15,484 nucleotides of DNA from an uncultured Lachnospiraceae bacterium (GCA_900549995.1 URQQ01000090.1:1-15484); one strand, 5' to 3'; shown: positions 1 through 7,680, counted from the first letter of the stretch. Numbers and translations: made by a program. Notes: generated by a model from the letters alone, not told the origin.

Positions 1-414
1 ACGCCGGAGCCAAAACAACCGGAACCACCCAAACCCACAGAAACACCGGCAGAGCCGAATCAGGAAGAAACTCCTGTATCTGCCACTGAACCGGAGTCTC
101 CGAAAACCATCTATGATTATGCGTTTGATGCAGAGGCGATTCGCTCAGAGCTGATCGCACTTGGGCAGTCTATGGGTCTGACACATATTACGGATGATGA
201 CGGAACTCCATGCACGCCGGACACCTGTTCCTGGGCTTCTCCGGTAACAGCGTCCGAATCTTTTCAGGGCAATAGCTTGAAACGGGCGCTTCAAAACTAT
301 GTAACCTCTATGCCGTCTACAATTGCTTCCTATGGAGGCACGCAGATTACCTGTTTTACCATTTATGTACGGGACAACGGAGGAGGAAGCTATACATTTT
401 ATTTTCTATACTAA
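1..414 (+). CDS. C-terminal part of a Pro/Glu-rich protein of unknown function (5' end outside window)
   Basis: The reading frame is open from the first base and stops at TAA 412-414, so this is the last 137 residues of a longer protein; the internal ATG at 172 is not the start. The first 35 or so residues are rich in Pro, Glu and Thr and look like an extended linker. The remaining 100 or so form a compact region with a Cys pair (CTPDTC) and a beta-rich end, and a terminator follows at once. I do not recognise the family. Proteins with such linkers and small terminal domains are common in conjugative elements of gut clostridia, which fits the neighbours, but this is inference. No membrane segment lies in the visible part. 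Confidence 0.8.
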   Translation, partial: TPEPKQPEPPKPTETPAEPNQEETPVSATEPESPKTIYDYAFDAEAIRSELIALGQSMGLTHITDDDGTPCTPDTCSWASPVTASESFQGNSLKRALQNYVTSMPSTIASYGGTQITCFTIYVRDNGGGSYTFYFLY

Positions 415-425
415 GCATAAGCCTG

Positions 426-455
426 GCTCCCTGTATGATACGGGGAGCTTTTTTT
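426..455 (+). terminator. Intrinsic terminator after the partial gene
   Basis: A 10-bp stem (426-435 with 439-448, one T-G pair) with a 3-nt loop is followed by seven T at 449-455. It ends transcription of the upstream gene or attenuates read-through into the adhesin, whose ribosome binding site is only about 15 nt further on. I see no promoter between the hairpin and the adhesin start, so the adhesin probably depends on read-through. Confidence 0.85.
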
Positions 456-486
456 GTGCCCAAAATTGAAAGGAAGGTAAACCTTA

Positions 487-3400
487 ATGAAGAAGATCAT
501 CAAAGAAAAAGGCAAGCGCCTGCTTGCCGGATTTTTAAGTCTCCTGACCGTCATCGGCTTGATACCGACGACGGTTTTTGCTTTTACACCATCGGAGGGA
601 CAGACCGTATCCTCCTTTTATGGCGATTATTATGTCAGCGCGGACGGAAACTATTATTATTCCGCAAGTTCATACAGTTTTCTGGTATATGACAGCGATG
701 GCAATACCTCCGTGCAAACCATCTCTGCCGGAAATGCCAGAAAAAAATACATGATTTCCAATGGTTCAGAGAGCCGATTCGTGTATTGTATTGAGTCTGG
801 TATTAATTATGGTACATCTGATAATGGATATAGATCCCAGAGCGGAAAGAACAGCGCATATTTTCAGAACCTCCCTTACAGCGCCCAGTATGGTATTATG
901 CTGACCAGCGTGTATGGATGGCAGCCGGGGAAAAGCTCTCCTGTGTCAGGCGCTAACGAGGATGACTATGCGGTGGCTACACAGGTTCTTTTGTGGGAGT
1001 ACCAGCAGCAGCTCAGAACCAGTCCGCAGGATCTGCACGCCAATTCGGCAGGTATCCGTGCGGACAACTACCTGCGTACCATTCAGGGCCGCCCGGCGGA
1101 ACAGTGCTATAACTGGATTTTAGGTCAGATGTCGCAGCATACGACCATTCCGAGCTTTGCATCGGGCAAAAGCAGTTCTGCACAGGTACATACGCTAAAG
1201 TATGACCCGGCAACCAAGAAATACTCCCTCACGCTCACAGATACCAATAATACGATGGCAGATCTTAAATTCAGCAGCAGTGATGGGATTACGGTAAGCC
1301 GTTCCGGAAACAAGTATACCTTCACCAGCAGCAAAATGATTACCAGCCCGGTATCCATCAGCGTGCAGAAGAATGTGCCTGGGGTGAAAAACGATATGTT
1401 GATCTGGGGCCGCGTCGGTTTCCAGACGATGATGTGCGGCGCCGATGATCCGGTAGTATTCTACATGAAGATTGATACGGAAACCTATGGTACCGGGCGC
1501 ATCCGCAAGACCTCAGAAGACGGCGTGGTATCCGGAATCAGTTTCCATATTTCCGGTAATGGTGTGGACAAGACTGTAACCACAAAGGAAGACGGTACAG
1601 TGGATATCCAGCTGATGCCTGGGACTTATACAGTAACAGAGCAGTCGATAGACCGCTATCTGCCGCAGGATACTCAGAAAATCACTATTGCCAGCGGACA
1701 AACTTCAACGGTAACATTTAACAATAAGCTCAAGCGCGGCTCTCTGGAGGTTATCAAATCTTCAGAAGATGATTTCGTGGAAGGCGTTACATTCCATTTA
1801 TTTGGCACTTCCCTCGCAGGTTTGCCCGTAGATGAGTATGCCATAACAGATGCTTCCGGTGTAGCGAAGTTTGAAAATGTCTTGATCAGCGGAAATGAAC
1901 CTTACACTGTGGAAGAAGTCGATACGGCAATCCGTTATGTCGTACCGGATGATCAGACAGCGCCGATTCAGTGGAAACAGGTGACAAAGAGAAACTTCGA
2001 GAATATCCTGAAAAAATTCCGGGTTGAAGTGGTCAAAACGGACCACGTAACCGGCTATGCTCAGGGCGATGCCAGTCTGGCAGGGGCGGTGTACGGTCTG
2101 TATCAGGGCGATGAGTTAATCGCTTCTTACACAACAGATGCCAATGGCTCCTTTATCAGTGATTATTTCATTTGTGATTCTAACTGGACGCTCCGTGAAA
2201 TCAGCCCTTCTCCGGGATATCTTTTGGATGAGACCATTTATCCGATTCCGGCAGAACCTGGTAATTTTACGGTTGAACTGAACCAAATTCCGATGGAAGT
2301 TACGGAACAGGTTATCATGGGTCGTATCCGCCTGATCAAACACATTGATTCAGAACTGGAGGATACTGAAAGCACACCTGCAGCGAGAGAACAGGAAGCG
2401 GGTATGGTAATGCTTGCGGCCGTAAGCGTGGACGACCAGCCTGAAGAAGCCGTAGACGGCGCTGATGTCCAGACTGAGGAAACTGTAAGCGGCAACGATG
2501 CCCAGACCGAGACAGAAAACACAGAACCTGAAGTAAGCGATGAAGAGGCTCAGGAACCTGAAGAATCCGGTACAGAAGAAAGTGCTGTCCCGGAAATTGA
2601 ACCGGAAACGAATCCTTATGAGCCGGATCCGGTTCCTATGGACGAAATCGAAGCATCTGGACATGAAGGTATAATCGAACAGCCTGAGAAAGGTGCCAAG
2701 TTCCAGATTTACCTTGCCAGCGCAGGCAGCTTTGAAAATGCCCGCGAAGCTGAACGAGACGAGCTGATTACCGATGCAGACGGGTTTGCCATTTCCAAAG
2801 ATCTGCCTTATGGCCGATATGTTGTCCATCAGACTGAGGGCATGGAGGGACAGGCATTTATTCCGGATTTCACGGTGTTTATCCGATCTAATGAGCAGAC
2901 GTATTCCTATATCCTAAACAACTTGACCCAGTCAAGCTTTATCCGCGTGGAGAAGCATGATGCAGAAACCGGAAAAATTATTCCTGCAGCGGGAGTCGGT
3001 TTCCAGGTACGAGACCTGTCCACAGGAGAAATTATTTCTCAGACAGTGTATTATCCGACACCTGTTACCATCGACACATTTTTCACCAATGATGAGGGCT
3101 GGCTGATGCTCCCCTGTGAGCTTTCCTACGGCCAGTATGAGCTGATTGAACAGGAAACCTGTTTTGGTTATGTTTTGGACAGTGAGCCGGTGCCTTTCAC
3201 GGTAGACGGCACACAGGATGTGGTCGTGGTCGAAAAGCATAATATGCCTCAGAAGGGCATCATCCATATCACAAAGACCGGCGAGGTCTTTGCTACCGTT
3301 GCGGAAATGGACGGTGTGGATAAGGATGGCGCAGAGATTATGTACCAGCCTGTTTATGAAATCCGTGGACTTGAAGGCGCAACCTATGAAATCCGTGCAG

Positions 3401-5019
3401 CGGAAGACATCTATACGCCAGACGGAACCCTAAGAGCCGCAAAAGGCGATGTAGTCGATACCATTACGACCGCCGGAAACGGAATTGCTTCCAGCAAGGA
3501 GCTCTATCTGGGGAAATATGAGATCTGTGAGACTGAGGCGCCTTTTGGTATGGTACTCAATCAGGAAAGCAAGCAGGTAGAGCTTGTATATGCCGGCCAG
3601 GAGATCGACGTAACAGAAGTTTCTTCGGGCTTCTACAATGAACGCCAGAAAGTCCAGATGAGTCTGGAGAAGATGCTTGAGGTGAACGAAGTCTTTGGCA
3701 TCGGCAATAACAATGAACTTACCAATGTCACATTTGGCCTGTATGCGGCGGAGGACATTACCGCAGCAGATGGCGCTGTCATCCCGGCAGACGGCCTCAT
3801 CGAAGTTGTCGGCATTGATGCAGACGGCAACGGCGTGGTCAAAACGGACCTTCCTTTTGGAAGCTATTACCTGAGGGAGCATAGCACCGACGCCCATTAT
3901 ATTTTGAGCGATGAGAAGTATCCGGTCACATTTTCCTACGGCAGTCAGGAGGACGCCGTTATTACGGTGAAGGCCAACGATGGCGAAGCCATTGTCAATG
4001 AGCTGATCTATGGCTCTGTATCCGGCATGAAAGTTGATGAAAATGGAGACGCACTAAGCGGTGCCAAGATTGGCTTGTTTGCACCTTCCGTTACAGAGTT
4101 TACGGAGGAGAATGCAATCCTTGTAACAACTTCTGCAGAGGATGGCGCTTTCTCCTTCAATGATATACCATACGGAAAATGGATTATCCGGGAGATCGAG
4201 CAGCCGGAAGGTTTCGTGCTTTGCACAGAGCAGTTCCCGGTCGTAATCAACGAAGACGCGCAGGTAATCGAAGTGGAAATCACCAATGAGTTTATCCGCG
4301 GCAACCTACATCTGACCAAATTTGACAAGGACTATCCGGAGAACAAGCTCAGCGGTGCAGTATTTGAGGTATATCGTGATACCAACGGCAACAAAGAGCT
4401 TGATAAAGAGGATGAGCTGCTTGGTGTAATGGAAGAGACGGAGCCCGGTCAGTATGAGATGAAAGATCTCTTGTACGGCGGTGTGCTCATCAGAGAGAAG
4501 ACAGCTCCGGACGGTTTCTACCTTGATGAAAATACCTATTATATCATGATTGACACCGATGGAAATACCTATGAAGTCGAGAATGAGGCCGGCAAGGGCT
4601 TCTATAATCAGGCGTTCAGAGGCAACTTAAAGATTGTCAAGACTTCTTCCGATGGAAAAGTGGAAGGCTTCAGCTTCCGCATTGTCGGTGATAATTATGA
4701 CAAGACGTTCCAGACTGATGCAAATGGTGAGATTTTTATCGAGAACCTGCGTGTGGGCAAGTATACCGTGACTGAAGTGGAGGACAGCGTCAGTGCAGGC
4801 TACAAGCGTCCGGATCCGGTAACGGTAGAGCTGGTGAAAGATGAAACATTGACGGTGAATGTTCATAACGATAAAGTCACTGTGGATGTGCCGAAGACAG
4901 GCGATAACTTCAACCCGTGGATTTGGGTTGGCTTGATTGCTGCCAGCACCGCTGGACTTGGTGCAAGCATCTTCTGGGCAAAAAAGCGCAGAAAGAAAAT
5001 GGCAGAGACAGCAGAGTAA
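487..5019 (+). CDS. Large cell-wall-anchored thioester adhesin with SpaA/Cna-B-like repeats
   Basis: 1510 residues. The start at 487 has AGGAAGG (471-477) 9 nt upstream and opens on a signal peptide (charged KKIIKEKGKR, hydrophobic core, cleavage near FA-F at about 32). An N-terminal thioester domain is suggested by YCIES (Cys101) and ATQVLLWEY (Gln166), the pair that in this family can form a Cys-Gln bond reacting covalently with host surfaces. About ten prealbumin-like repeats follow, starting near residues 337, 417, 510, 611, 817, 923, 1055, 1175, 1271 and 1378; each opens with a Lys-containing strand (such as RGNLHLTKF) and most close with a G-x-Y-x-V-x-E type motif, as in SpaA pilins with isopeptide bonds. 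The fourth is split by a Glu-rich insert, about 622-735. The end has the sortase signal VPKTG (1468-1472), a membrane segment and KKRRKK. The role is inferred as attachment or mating-pair contact. No sortase is in the window. Confidence 0.93.
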   Translation: MKKIIKEKGKRLLAGFLSLLTVIGLIPTTVFAFTPSEGQTVSSFYGDYYVSADGNYYYSASSYSFLVYDSDGNTSVQTISAGNARKKYMISNGSESRFVYCIESGINYGTSDNGYRSQSGKNSAYFQNLPYSAQYGIMLTSVYGWQPGKSSPVSGANEDDYAVATQVLLWEYQQQLRTSPQDLHANSAGIRADNYLRTIQGRPAEQCYNWILGQMSQHTTIPSFASGKSSSAQVHTLKYDPATKKYSLTLTDTNNTMADLKFSSSDGITVSRSGNKYTFTSSKMITSPVSISVQKNVPGVKNDMLIWGRVGFQTMMCGADDPVVFYMKIDTETYGTGRIRKTSEDGVVSGISFHISGNGVDKTVTTKEDGTVDIQLMPGTYTVTEQSIDRYLPQDTQKITIASGQTSTVTFNNKLKRGSLEVIKSSEDDFVEGVTFHLFGTSLAGLPVDEYAITDASGVAKFENVLISGNEPYTVEEVDTAIRYVVPDDQTAPIQWKQVTKRNFENILKKFRVEVVKTDHVTGYAQGDASLAGAVYGLYQGDELIASYTTDANGSFISDYFICDSNWTLREISPSPGYLLDETIYPIPAEPGNFTVELNQIPMEVTEQVIMGRIRLIKHIDSELEDTESTPAAREQEAGMVMLAAVSVDDQPEEAVDGADVQTEETVSGNDAQTETENTEPEVSDEEAQEPEESGTEESAVPEIEPETNPYEPDPVPMDEIEASGHEGIIEQPEKGAKFQIYLASAGSFENAREAERDELITDADGFAISKDLPYGRYVVHQTEGMEGQAFIPDFTVFIRSNEQTYSYILNNLTQSSFIRVEKHDAETGKIIPAAGVGFQVRDLSTGEIISQTVYYPTPVTIDTFFTNDEGWLMLPCELSYGQYELIEQETCFGYVLDSEPVPFTVDGTQDVVVVEKHNMPQKGIIHITKTGEVFATVAEMDGVDKDGAEIMYQPVYEIRGLEGATYEIRAAEDIYTPDGTLRAAKGDVVDTITTAGNGIASSKELYLGKYEICETEAPFGMVLNQESKQVELVYAGQEIDVTEVSSGFYNERQKVQMSLEKMLEVNEVFGIGNNNELTNVTFGLYAAEDITAADGAVIPADGLIEVVGIDADGNGVVKTDLPFGSYYLREHSTDAHYILSDEKYPVTFSYGSQEDAVITVKANDGEAIVNELIYGSVSGMKVDENGDALSGAKIGLFAPSVTEFTEENAILVTTSAEDGAFSFNDIPYGKWIIREIEQPEGFVLCTEQFPVVINEDAQVIEVEITNEFIRGNLHLTKFDKDYPENKLSGAVFEVYRDTNGNKELDKEDELLGVMEETEPGQYEMKDLLYGGVLIREKTAPDGFYLDENTYYIMIDTDGNTYEVENEAGKGFYNQAFRGNLKIVKTSSDGKVEGFSFRIVGDNYDKTFQTDANGEIFIENLRVGKYTVTEVEDSVSAGYKRPDPVTVELVKDETLTVNVHNDKVTVDVPKTGDNFNPWIWVGLIAASTAGLGASIFWAKKRRKKMAETAE

Positions 5020-5040
5020 GAATATGTAAATGAACATAAA

Positions 5041-5077
5041 GGAGTCGGGCAGGAATTTTCTGCCCGATTCTGATTTT
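5041..5077 (+). terminator. Terminator-like hairpin between adhesin and next gene
   Basis: A perfect 8-bp stem TCGGGCAG (5045-5052) / CTGCCCGA (5060-5067), extendable by four pairs including G-T to 5041-5071, has a 7-nt loop. Only a short T run (5074-5077) follows, directly before AGGAGG at 5078. It could be a weak terminator, an attenuator or a processing and stability structure between two genes of one transcript. Confidence 0.6.
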
Positions 5078-5091
5078 AGGAGGTAATGACC

Positions 5092-5646
5092 ATGAAAATA
5101 AAATTGTTAAAAGGGGCTTTGACAGTCCTCTCCCTCATCTGTATCCTCTGTATTCCGGTTACGCCGATCTATGCGGAGCCGCAGGGGACAGATGGGACGG
5201 AAATGCAGGTCATGGAGCCTGAGAAACTGGAGATTCAGCTTGGTGCAGACTGGGCTGGCGTAGAGTTTCAGCTGAAAACGGATTCCGGGCTGTATCCCGG
5301 TACCATAGCCGTCGGAGAAGATGGTGTTCTGAGAATGGAACTGGGCGGCAGCAAATCTTATGTGCTGACTTGTATGAATTCATCCGTATCTGCCCCAGAA
5401 GCGACGCAGGCCCCTGCCACAACAGAGGAAGCGCAAAATGAGAGCAATGCGGGACAGGAAAGCAATGAATCAAATAGCGGGCAAGATACAGAGGGCACAG
5501 TTGCCGGTATCCCAATCCTTCATCTGGTACTGTTTGCAGGCGGCATGGTCTTGGCCGTCGGCAGCCTGGTCGCAATGCGGGTGATGAAAAAACGCAGAGA
5601 AAGTGATGCGGAGTATGAGGATGAAGATGAATATGAGGATGATTAG
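5092..5646 (+). CDS. Small membrane-anchored surface protein, function unknown
   Basis: 184 residues. ATG 5092 is preferred over ATG 5086 because AGGAGG (5078-5083) lies 8 nt before it and only 2 nt before the other. A signal peptide ends near IYA-E (about residue 28). A short extracellular domain of about 70 residues contains GVEFQLKTDSGLY, reminiscent of one strand pair of a SpaA-like fold. A low-complexity Thr/Glu/Asn/Ser/Gln stalk follows, then a membrane helix (about 140-165), MKKRRE and a very acidic tail (EYEDEDEYEDD). There is no LPXTG motif, so it should stay in the membrane. It directly follows the adhesin and probably acts with it, perhaps as an anchor or assembly partner; this is inference. 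The family is not recognised. Confidence 0.85.
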   Translation: MKIKLLKGALTVLSLICILCIPVTPIYAEPQGTDGTEMQVMEPEKLEIQLGADWAGVEFQLKTDSGLYPGTIAVGEDGVLRMELGGSKSYVLTCMNSSVSAPEATQAPATTEEAQNESNAGQESNESNSGQDTEGTVAGIPILHLVLFAGGMVLAVGSLVAMRVMKKRRESDAEYEDEDEYEDD

Positions 5647-5674
5647 TCCCAGACTGAGTCCCAAATACACGAAA

Positions 5675-5728
5675 AGCCCTAAAGGAATATTTTATATAAA
5701 AAATCAAAATAAATATTCCTATAAGGCT
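5675..5728. repeat. 18-bp imperfect inverted repeat next to the -35 box
   Basis: Arms 5675-5692 and 5711-5728 match at 16 of 18 positions, including nine uninterrupted pairs (GGAATATTT / AAATATTCC). They enclose an 18-nt A+T-rich loop. The right arm ends on the first T of the -35 hexamer. No T run follows, so this is a poor terminator for the upstream gene and a reasonable operator candidate for the promoter at 5728. Confidence 0.6.
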
Positions 5729-5756
5729 TGACATACTAATTCTTATTTGCTATACT
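5728..5756 (+). promoter_or_regulatory. Strong sigma-A promoter for the structured RNA / DUF3268 operon
   Basis: TTGACA (5728-5733), a 17-nt spacer and TATACT (5751-5756) give a near-consensus promoter. Transcription should start near 5763. The first gene downstream starts at 6027, leaving a transcribed leader or separate RNA of about 240 nt that ends in a long hairpin. It is the best promoter in the window. Confidence 0.85.
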
Positions 5757-5762
5757 ATAACC

Positions 5763-6005
5763 GTGGCAGGGGCTTGCGTTCAGGCTCTCGGTACGTTTGT
5801 GGTATAGCGTCAGACCTGATTCAAGGGAATCAGGGAACCGTTACGGATTCTGCGCATTGAGCGGATCCACAACAACGCAAGTCAATTGAATATTAAAGCC
5901 GGAAGGCTGCTTAAATACTTACAGAGTCAATTTGCTGGATGAGACATTGAAATTCCAGTGCCTTGGCTCTGTATGCTTTTTTGCAGACCTTCCGGCTTTT
6001 TCTTT
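5763..6005 (+). ncRNA. Structured RNA or leader upstream of the DUF3268 gene
   Basis: The stretch between the promoter and the gene at 6027 holds no convincing gene but many complementary segments. CTTGCGTT (5773-5780) pairs with AACGCAAG (5874-5881) and closes a branched region. Inside are TTGTGG (5797-5802) with CCACAA (5867-5872), and a perfect hairpin CCTGATTC-AAGG-GAATCAGG (5815-5834). GGAT (5845-5848) could instead pair with ATCC (5865-5868), a possible switch. A second large hairpin (5895-5999) ends it, followed by T-rich sequence. I recall a computationally described 'DUF3268 RNA motif' found before genes of this family; the position fits, but I could not compare sequences. It may be a cis-acting attenuator, an antitermination element or a free small RNA. 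Confidence 0.7.
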
Positions 6006-6006
6006 T
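5895..6006 (+). terminator. Long branched intrinsic terminator before the DUF3268 gene
   Basis: AAAGCCGGAAGG (5895-5906) pairs perfectly with CCTTCCGGCTTT (5988-5999). CTGC (5907-5910) and GCAG (5983-5986) continue the stem past one bulged A. An inner 10-bp helix (5921-5930 with 5963-5972, one T-G pair) and CTGGA/TCCAG (5935-5939, 5954-5958) fill the loop. TTTTTCTTTT follows from 5997. Its position just before the ribosome binding site at 6015 suggests conditional read-through. Confidence 0.8.
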
Positions 6007-6026
6007 ATCCAAACGGAGGTAAGACG

Positions 6027-6500
6027 ATGAAAAAACAAAAAAAGAAAAGAAAGGGATTTCAGGCAGGTTCCATGCGATGCCCTTATTGTGGCAGCCCGGT
6101 TATTTATAGAAGTGCTGATGGAATCTATCATGATAACAGTAAAAACACCATGCTCTATGTGTGCAGTCACTATCCGGAATGCGATGCCTATGTCCGTGTC
6201 CATGCCGGAACCAATATCCCGGTGGGAAGTCTGGCCAATCATGAGCTTCGCACTCTCAGACGAACCGCACATCATTATTTTGACCAGCTGCACCAGTCTG
6301 GAATGATGAGCAAACAAGACGCCTATCAGTGGTTGGCGGATTTGATCTGCGCACCTTTATCGGAGGCGCATATCGGTTATCTGGGCGAGTATTACTGCAA
6401 GCAGGTCATTGAGGAGAGCCGCAGGCTGTTGACGCGCCAGAAATCCGGAAAGAACAGGTGCCGGTTTCAGGCATTAGAAGGGAGAGTGGCGGCTTCATGA
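6027..6500 (+). CDS. DUF3268-family zinc-finger protein
   Basis: 157 residues. The start at 6027 follows GGAGG (6015-6019) by 7 nt; the longer frame from 5958 would lie inside the terminator. After a Lys/Arg-rich opening (KKQKKKRKG) comes a zinc ribbon: MRCPYCGS (Cys18, Cys21) and VCSHYPECDAYV (Cys46, Cys52), then the characteristic HAGTNIPVGSLAN segment and a helical half (about 70-140). This matches zinc-finger proteins of the DUF3268 type that recur in clostridial mobile elements. The function is not known; nucleic-acid binding is a fair inference from the ribbon and basic start. It overlaps the sigma-like gene by 4 nt (ATGA), so the two are translationally coupled, and the pair is preceded by a structured RNA. 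Confidence 0.85.
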   Translation: MKKQKKKRKGFQAGSMRCPYCGSPVIYRSADGIYHDNSKNTMLYVCSHYPECDAYVRVHAGTNIPVGSLANHELRTLRRTAHHYFDQLHQSGMMSKQDAYQWLADLICAPLSEAHIGYLGEYYCKQVIEESRRLLTRQKSGKNRCRFQALEGRVAAS

Positions 6501-7051
6501 CACTGACTGAGAAAGAACGGGGAAAGATTGAAAAGAATATCGGTCTGGTACATAAGGTGATTCGGGATAAGCTGCAGCCGCCATATCAAGTAGGGATGTA
6601 TTTCTACGAGGATCTTTTCCAGATCGGCTGCATTGGGCTTTGTAAAGCAGCATCAACAGACAAAGGCGGGACGTTTTCGACCTATGCCTACCGTTTGATC
6701 TGGCACCAAATCTGTGATGCCATGATTTATGCAACCAGGCGGCAGACGAAGGAGACCACTTGTGATGTGACGCCGTACATTGCTGCAAAACAGGAAAACC
6801 CAGAGGAGCTGTCGGATTTCCGCATGGATATCAAACGGGCACTCGAACAGGCAAAGGCTGATGCGCCGCCTTCCACCAGGAAAGGCATAGATGCTATCTG
6901 CATGATGTCGAAGGGGTATACAAGCAGCGAAATTGGAGAAAAAATGGATGCTTCGGCAAAGCTTGTGTGTGCATGGGTATCCAAGGCACGGAAGTTTTTG
7001 AAGAGCCGGCCGGAGTTTGCACAGATTGCAGCTGCCTATCATTTGGAATGA
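6497..7051 (+). CDS. Small sigma-70-family RNA polymerase sigma factor
   Basis: 184 residues. ATG 6497 overlaps the preceding stop (ATGA) and has GGGAG about 10 nt upstream; the GTG at 6458 would only add 13 residues inside the previous gene. Region 2 is visible at about 36-76: YEDLFQIGCIGLCKAA, then GTFSTYAYRLIWHQI, the core-binding and -10-recognition part. Region 4 (about 131-175) has the helix-turn-helix MSKGYTSSEIGEKMDASAKL. Region 3 seems shortened, as in small sigma factors carried by mobile elements. It may direct transcription of element genes, together with the DUF3268 protein made from the same transcript. No anti-sigma gene is adjacent. Confidence 0.85.
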   Translation: MTLTEKERGKIEKNIGLVHKVIRDKLQPPYQVGMYFYEDLFQIGCIGLCKAASTDKGGTFSTYAYRLIWHQICDAMIYATRRQTKETTCDVTPYIAAKQENPEELSDFRMDIKRALEQAKADAPPSTRKGIDAICMMSKGYTSSEIGEKMDASAKLVCAWVSKARKFLKSRPEFAQIAAAYHLE

Positions 7052-7068
7052 TGACGGGCAGAACATAA

Positions 7069-7113
7069 GGGATGCTGACAGCCTTGTTTGGTTTTCAGCA
7101 TCCCGATTTTTTT
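7069..7113 (+). terminator. Intrinsic terminator after the sigma-factor gene
   Basis: A perfect 10-bp stem GGGATGCTGA (7069-7078) / TCAGCATCCC (7095-7104) with a 16-nt loop is followed by GA and seven T (7107-7113). The next ribosome binding site begins at 7119, so the signal peptidase gene depends on read-through or on an unseen promoter. Confidence 0.9.
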
Positions 7114-7129
7114 ATTTTGGAGGGAAATT

Positions 7130-7528
7130 ATGAATATAAGAAAAAAGAATATCTGGATATGGCTGATTCCATTTCTTATTATGGCTCTTACGCTGATTTT
7201 ATTTAAGGCAGTATTTTTGTTGGGTTATGTGCCAACAGAGTCCATGGAACCGACGTTGAAAAAAGACAGCTATATCGTTGGAACCCGGATTTTCTCCAAA
7301 CTTGAAATAGGCGATATCATTATTTTCCATCATGACGGGAAGCTTCTGGTCAAGCGCATTGCAGCGGAGGAGGGGGAAGCGATAGAGCATAACGGAGTCG
7401 GTCTGATGGTACCGGAGGGGTGCTATTATGTTCTTGGAGACAATGCGGAGCATTCACTGGATTCGAGGTACTGGGAATATCCTTTTGTAAAGCAAAAGGA
7501 TATTGTGGCGAGATTGTTTTGGCCATAA
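7130..7528 (+). CDS. Type I signal peptidase (S26 family)
   Basis: 132 residues. ATG 7130 has GGAGGG (7119-7124) 5 nt upstream; a longer frame from 7088 would start inside the terminator. One N-terminal membrane helix (about 8-32) is followed by box B PTESMEPTL with the nucleophile Ser38, the general-base region LLVKRIAAEEGE with Lys75, and the closing box GDNAEHSLDSRYW (103-115). This gives the Ser-Lys dyad of bacterial signal peptidases that release secreted proteins at the outer face of the membrane. The protein is short for the family but has all boxes. Close to two secreted surface proteins, it probably processes them; small signal peptidases of this kind also serve in pilus gene clusters. 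No sortase is next to it. Confidence 0.93.
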   Translation: MNIRKKNIWIWLIPFLIMALTLILFKAVFLLGYVPTESMEPTLKKDSYIVGTRIFSKLEIGDIIIFHHDGKLLVKRIAAEEGEAIEHNGVGLMVPEGCYYVLGDNAEHSLDSRYWEYPFVKQKDIVARLFWP

Positions 7529-7680
7529 GATTTTTTACTCCGCTTCATACGAAAACAGACATTATGAAATAGGCTGTATTTGAATTGGGTAGCAGTGTAG
7601 TTTTGACATAATAAATGAAAAAGAATAAATATGGGATATTTCGAGGAACAATCTAGGAACACATAGAAGATGATAGTAAG

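Noticed and set aside
2350..2829. Minus-strand open frame of 159 codons inside the adhesin gene
   Set aside because: It lies wholly within the well-supported adhesin, is low in recognisable motifs and is explained by the acidic repetitive coding strand.
3430..3897. Minus-strand open frame of 155 codons inside the adhesin gene
   Set aside because: It is a shadow of the adhesin frame, without a ribosome binding site or family resemblance.
1690..5019. The repeats of the adhesin as DNA-level tandem repeats
   Set aside because: The similarity is at the protein-fold level; the nucleotide sequences of the repeats differ strongly.
5210..5734. Minus-strand open frame of 174 codons opposite the small surface protein
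   Set aside because: The plus-strand gene has a signal peptide, membrane helix and clear ribosome binding site; the minus frame has none and runs across the promoter.
5919..6317. Minus-strand open frame over the structured RNA and DUF3268 gene
   Set aside because: It overlaps a terminator and a zinc-finger gene with conserved motifs and has no features of its own.
7602..7630. TTGACA near 7602 followed by TAAATA as a possible promoter
   Set aside because: The -10 is poor and no plus-strand gene lies downstream before the convergent XRE gene.
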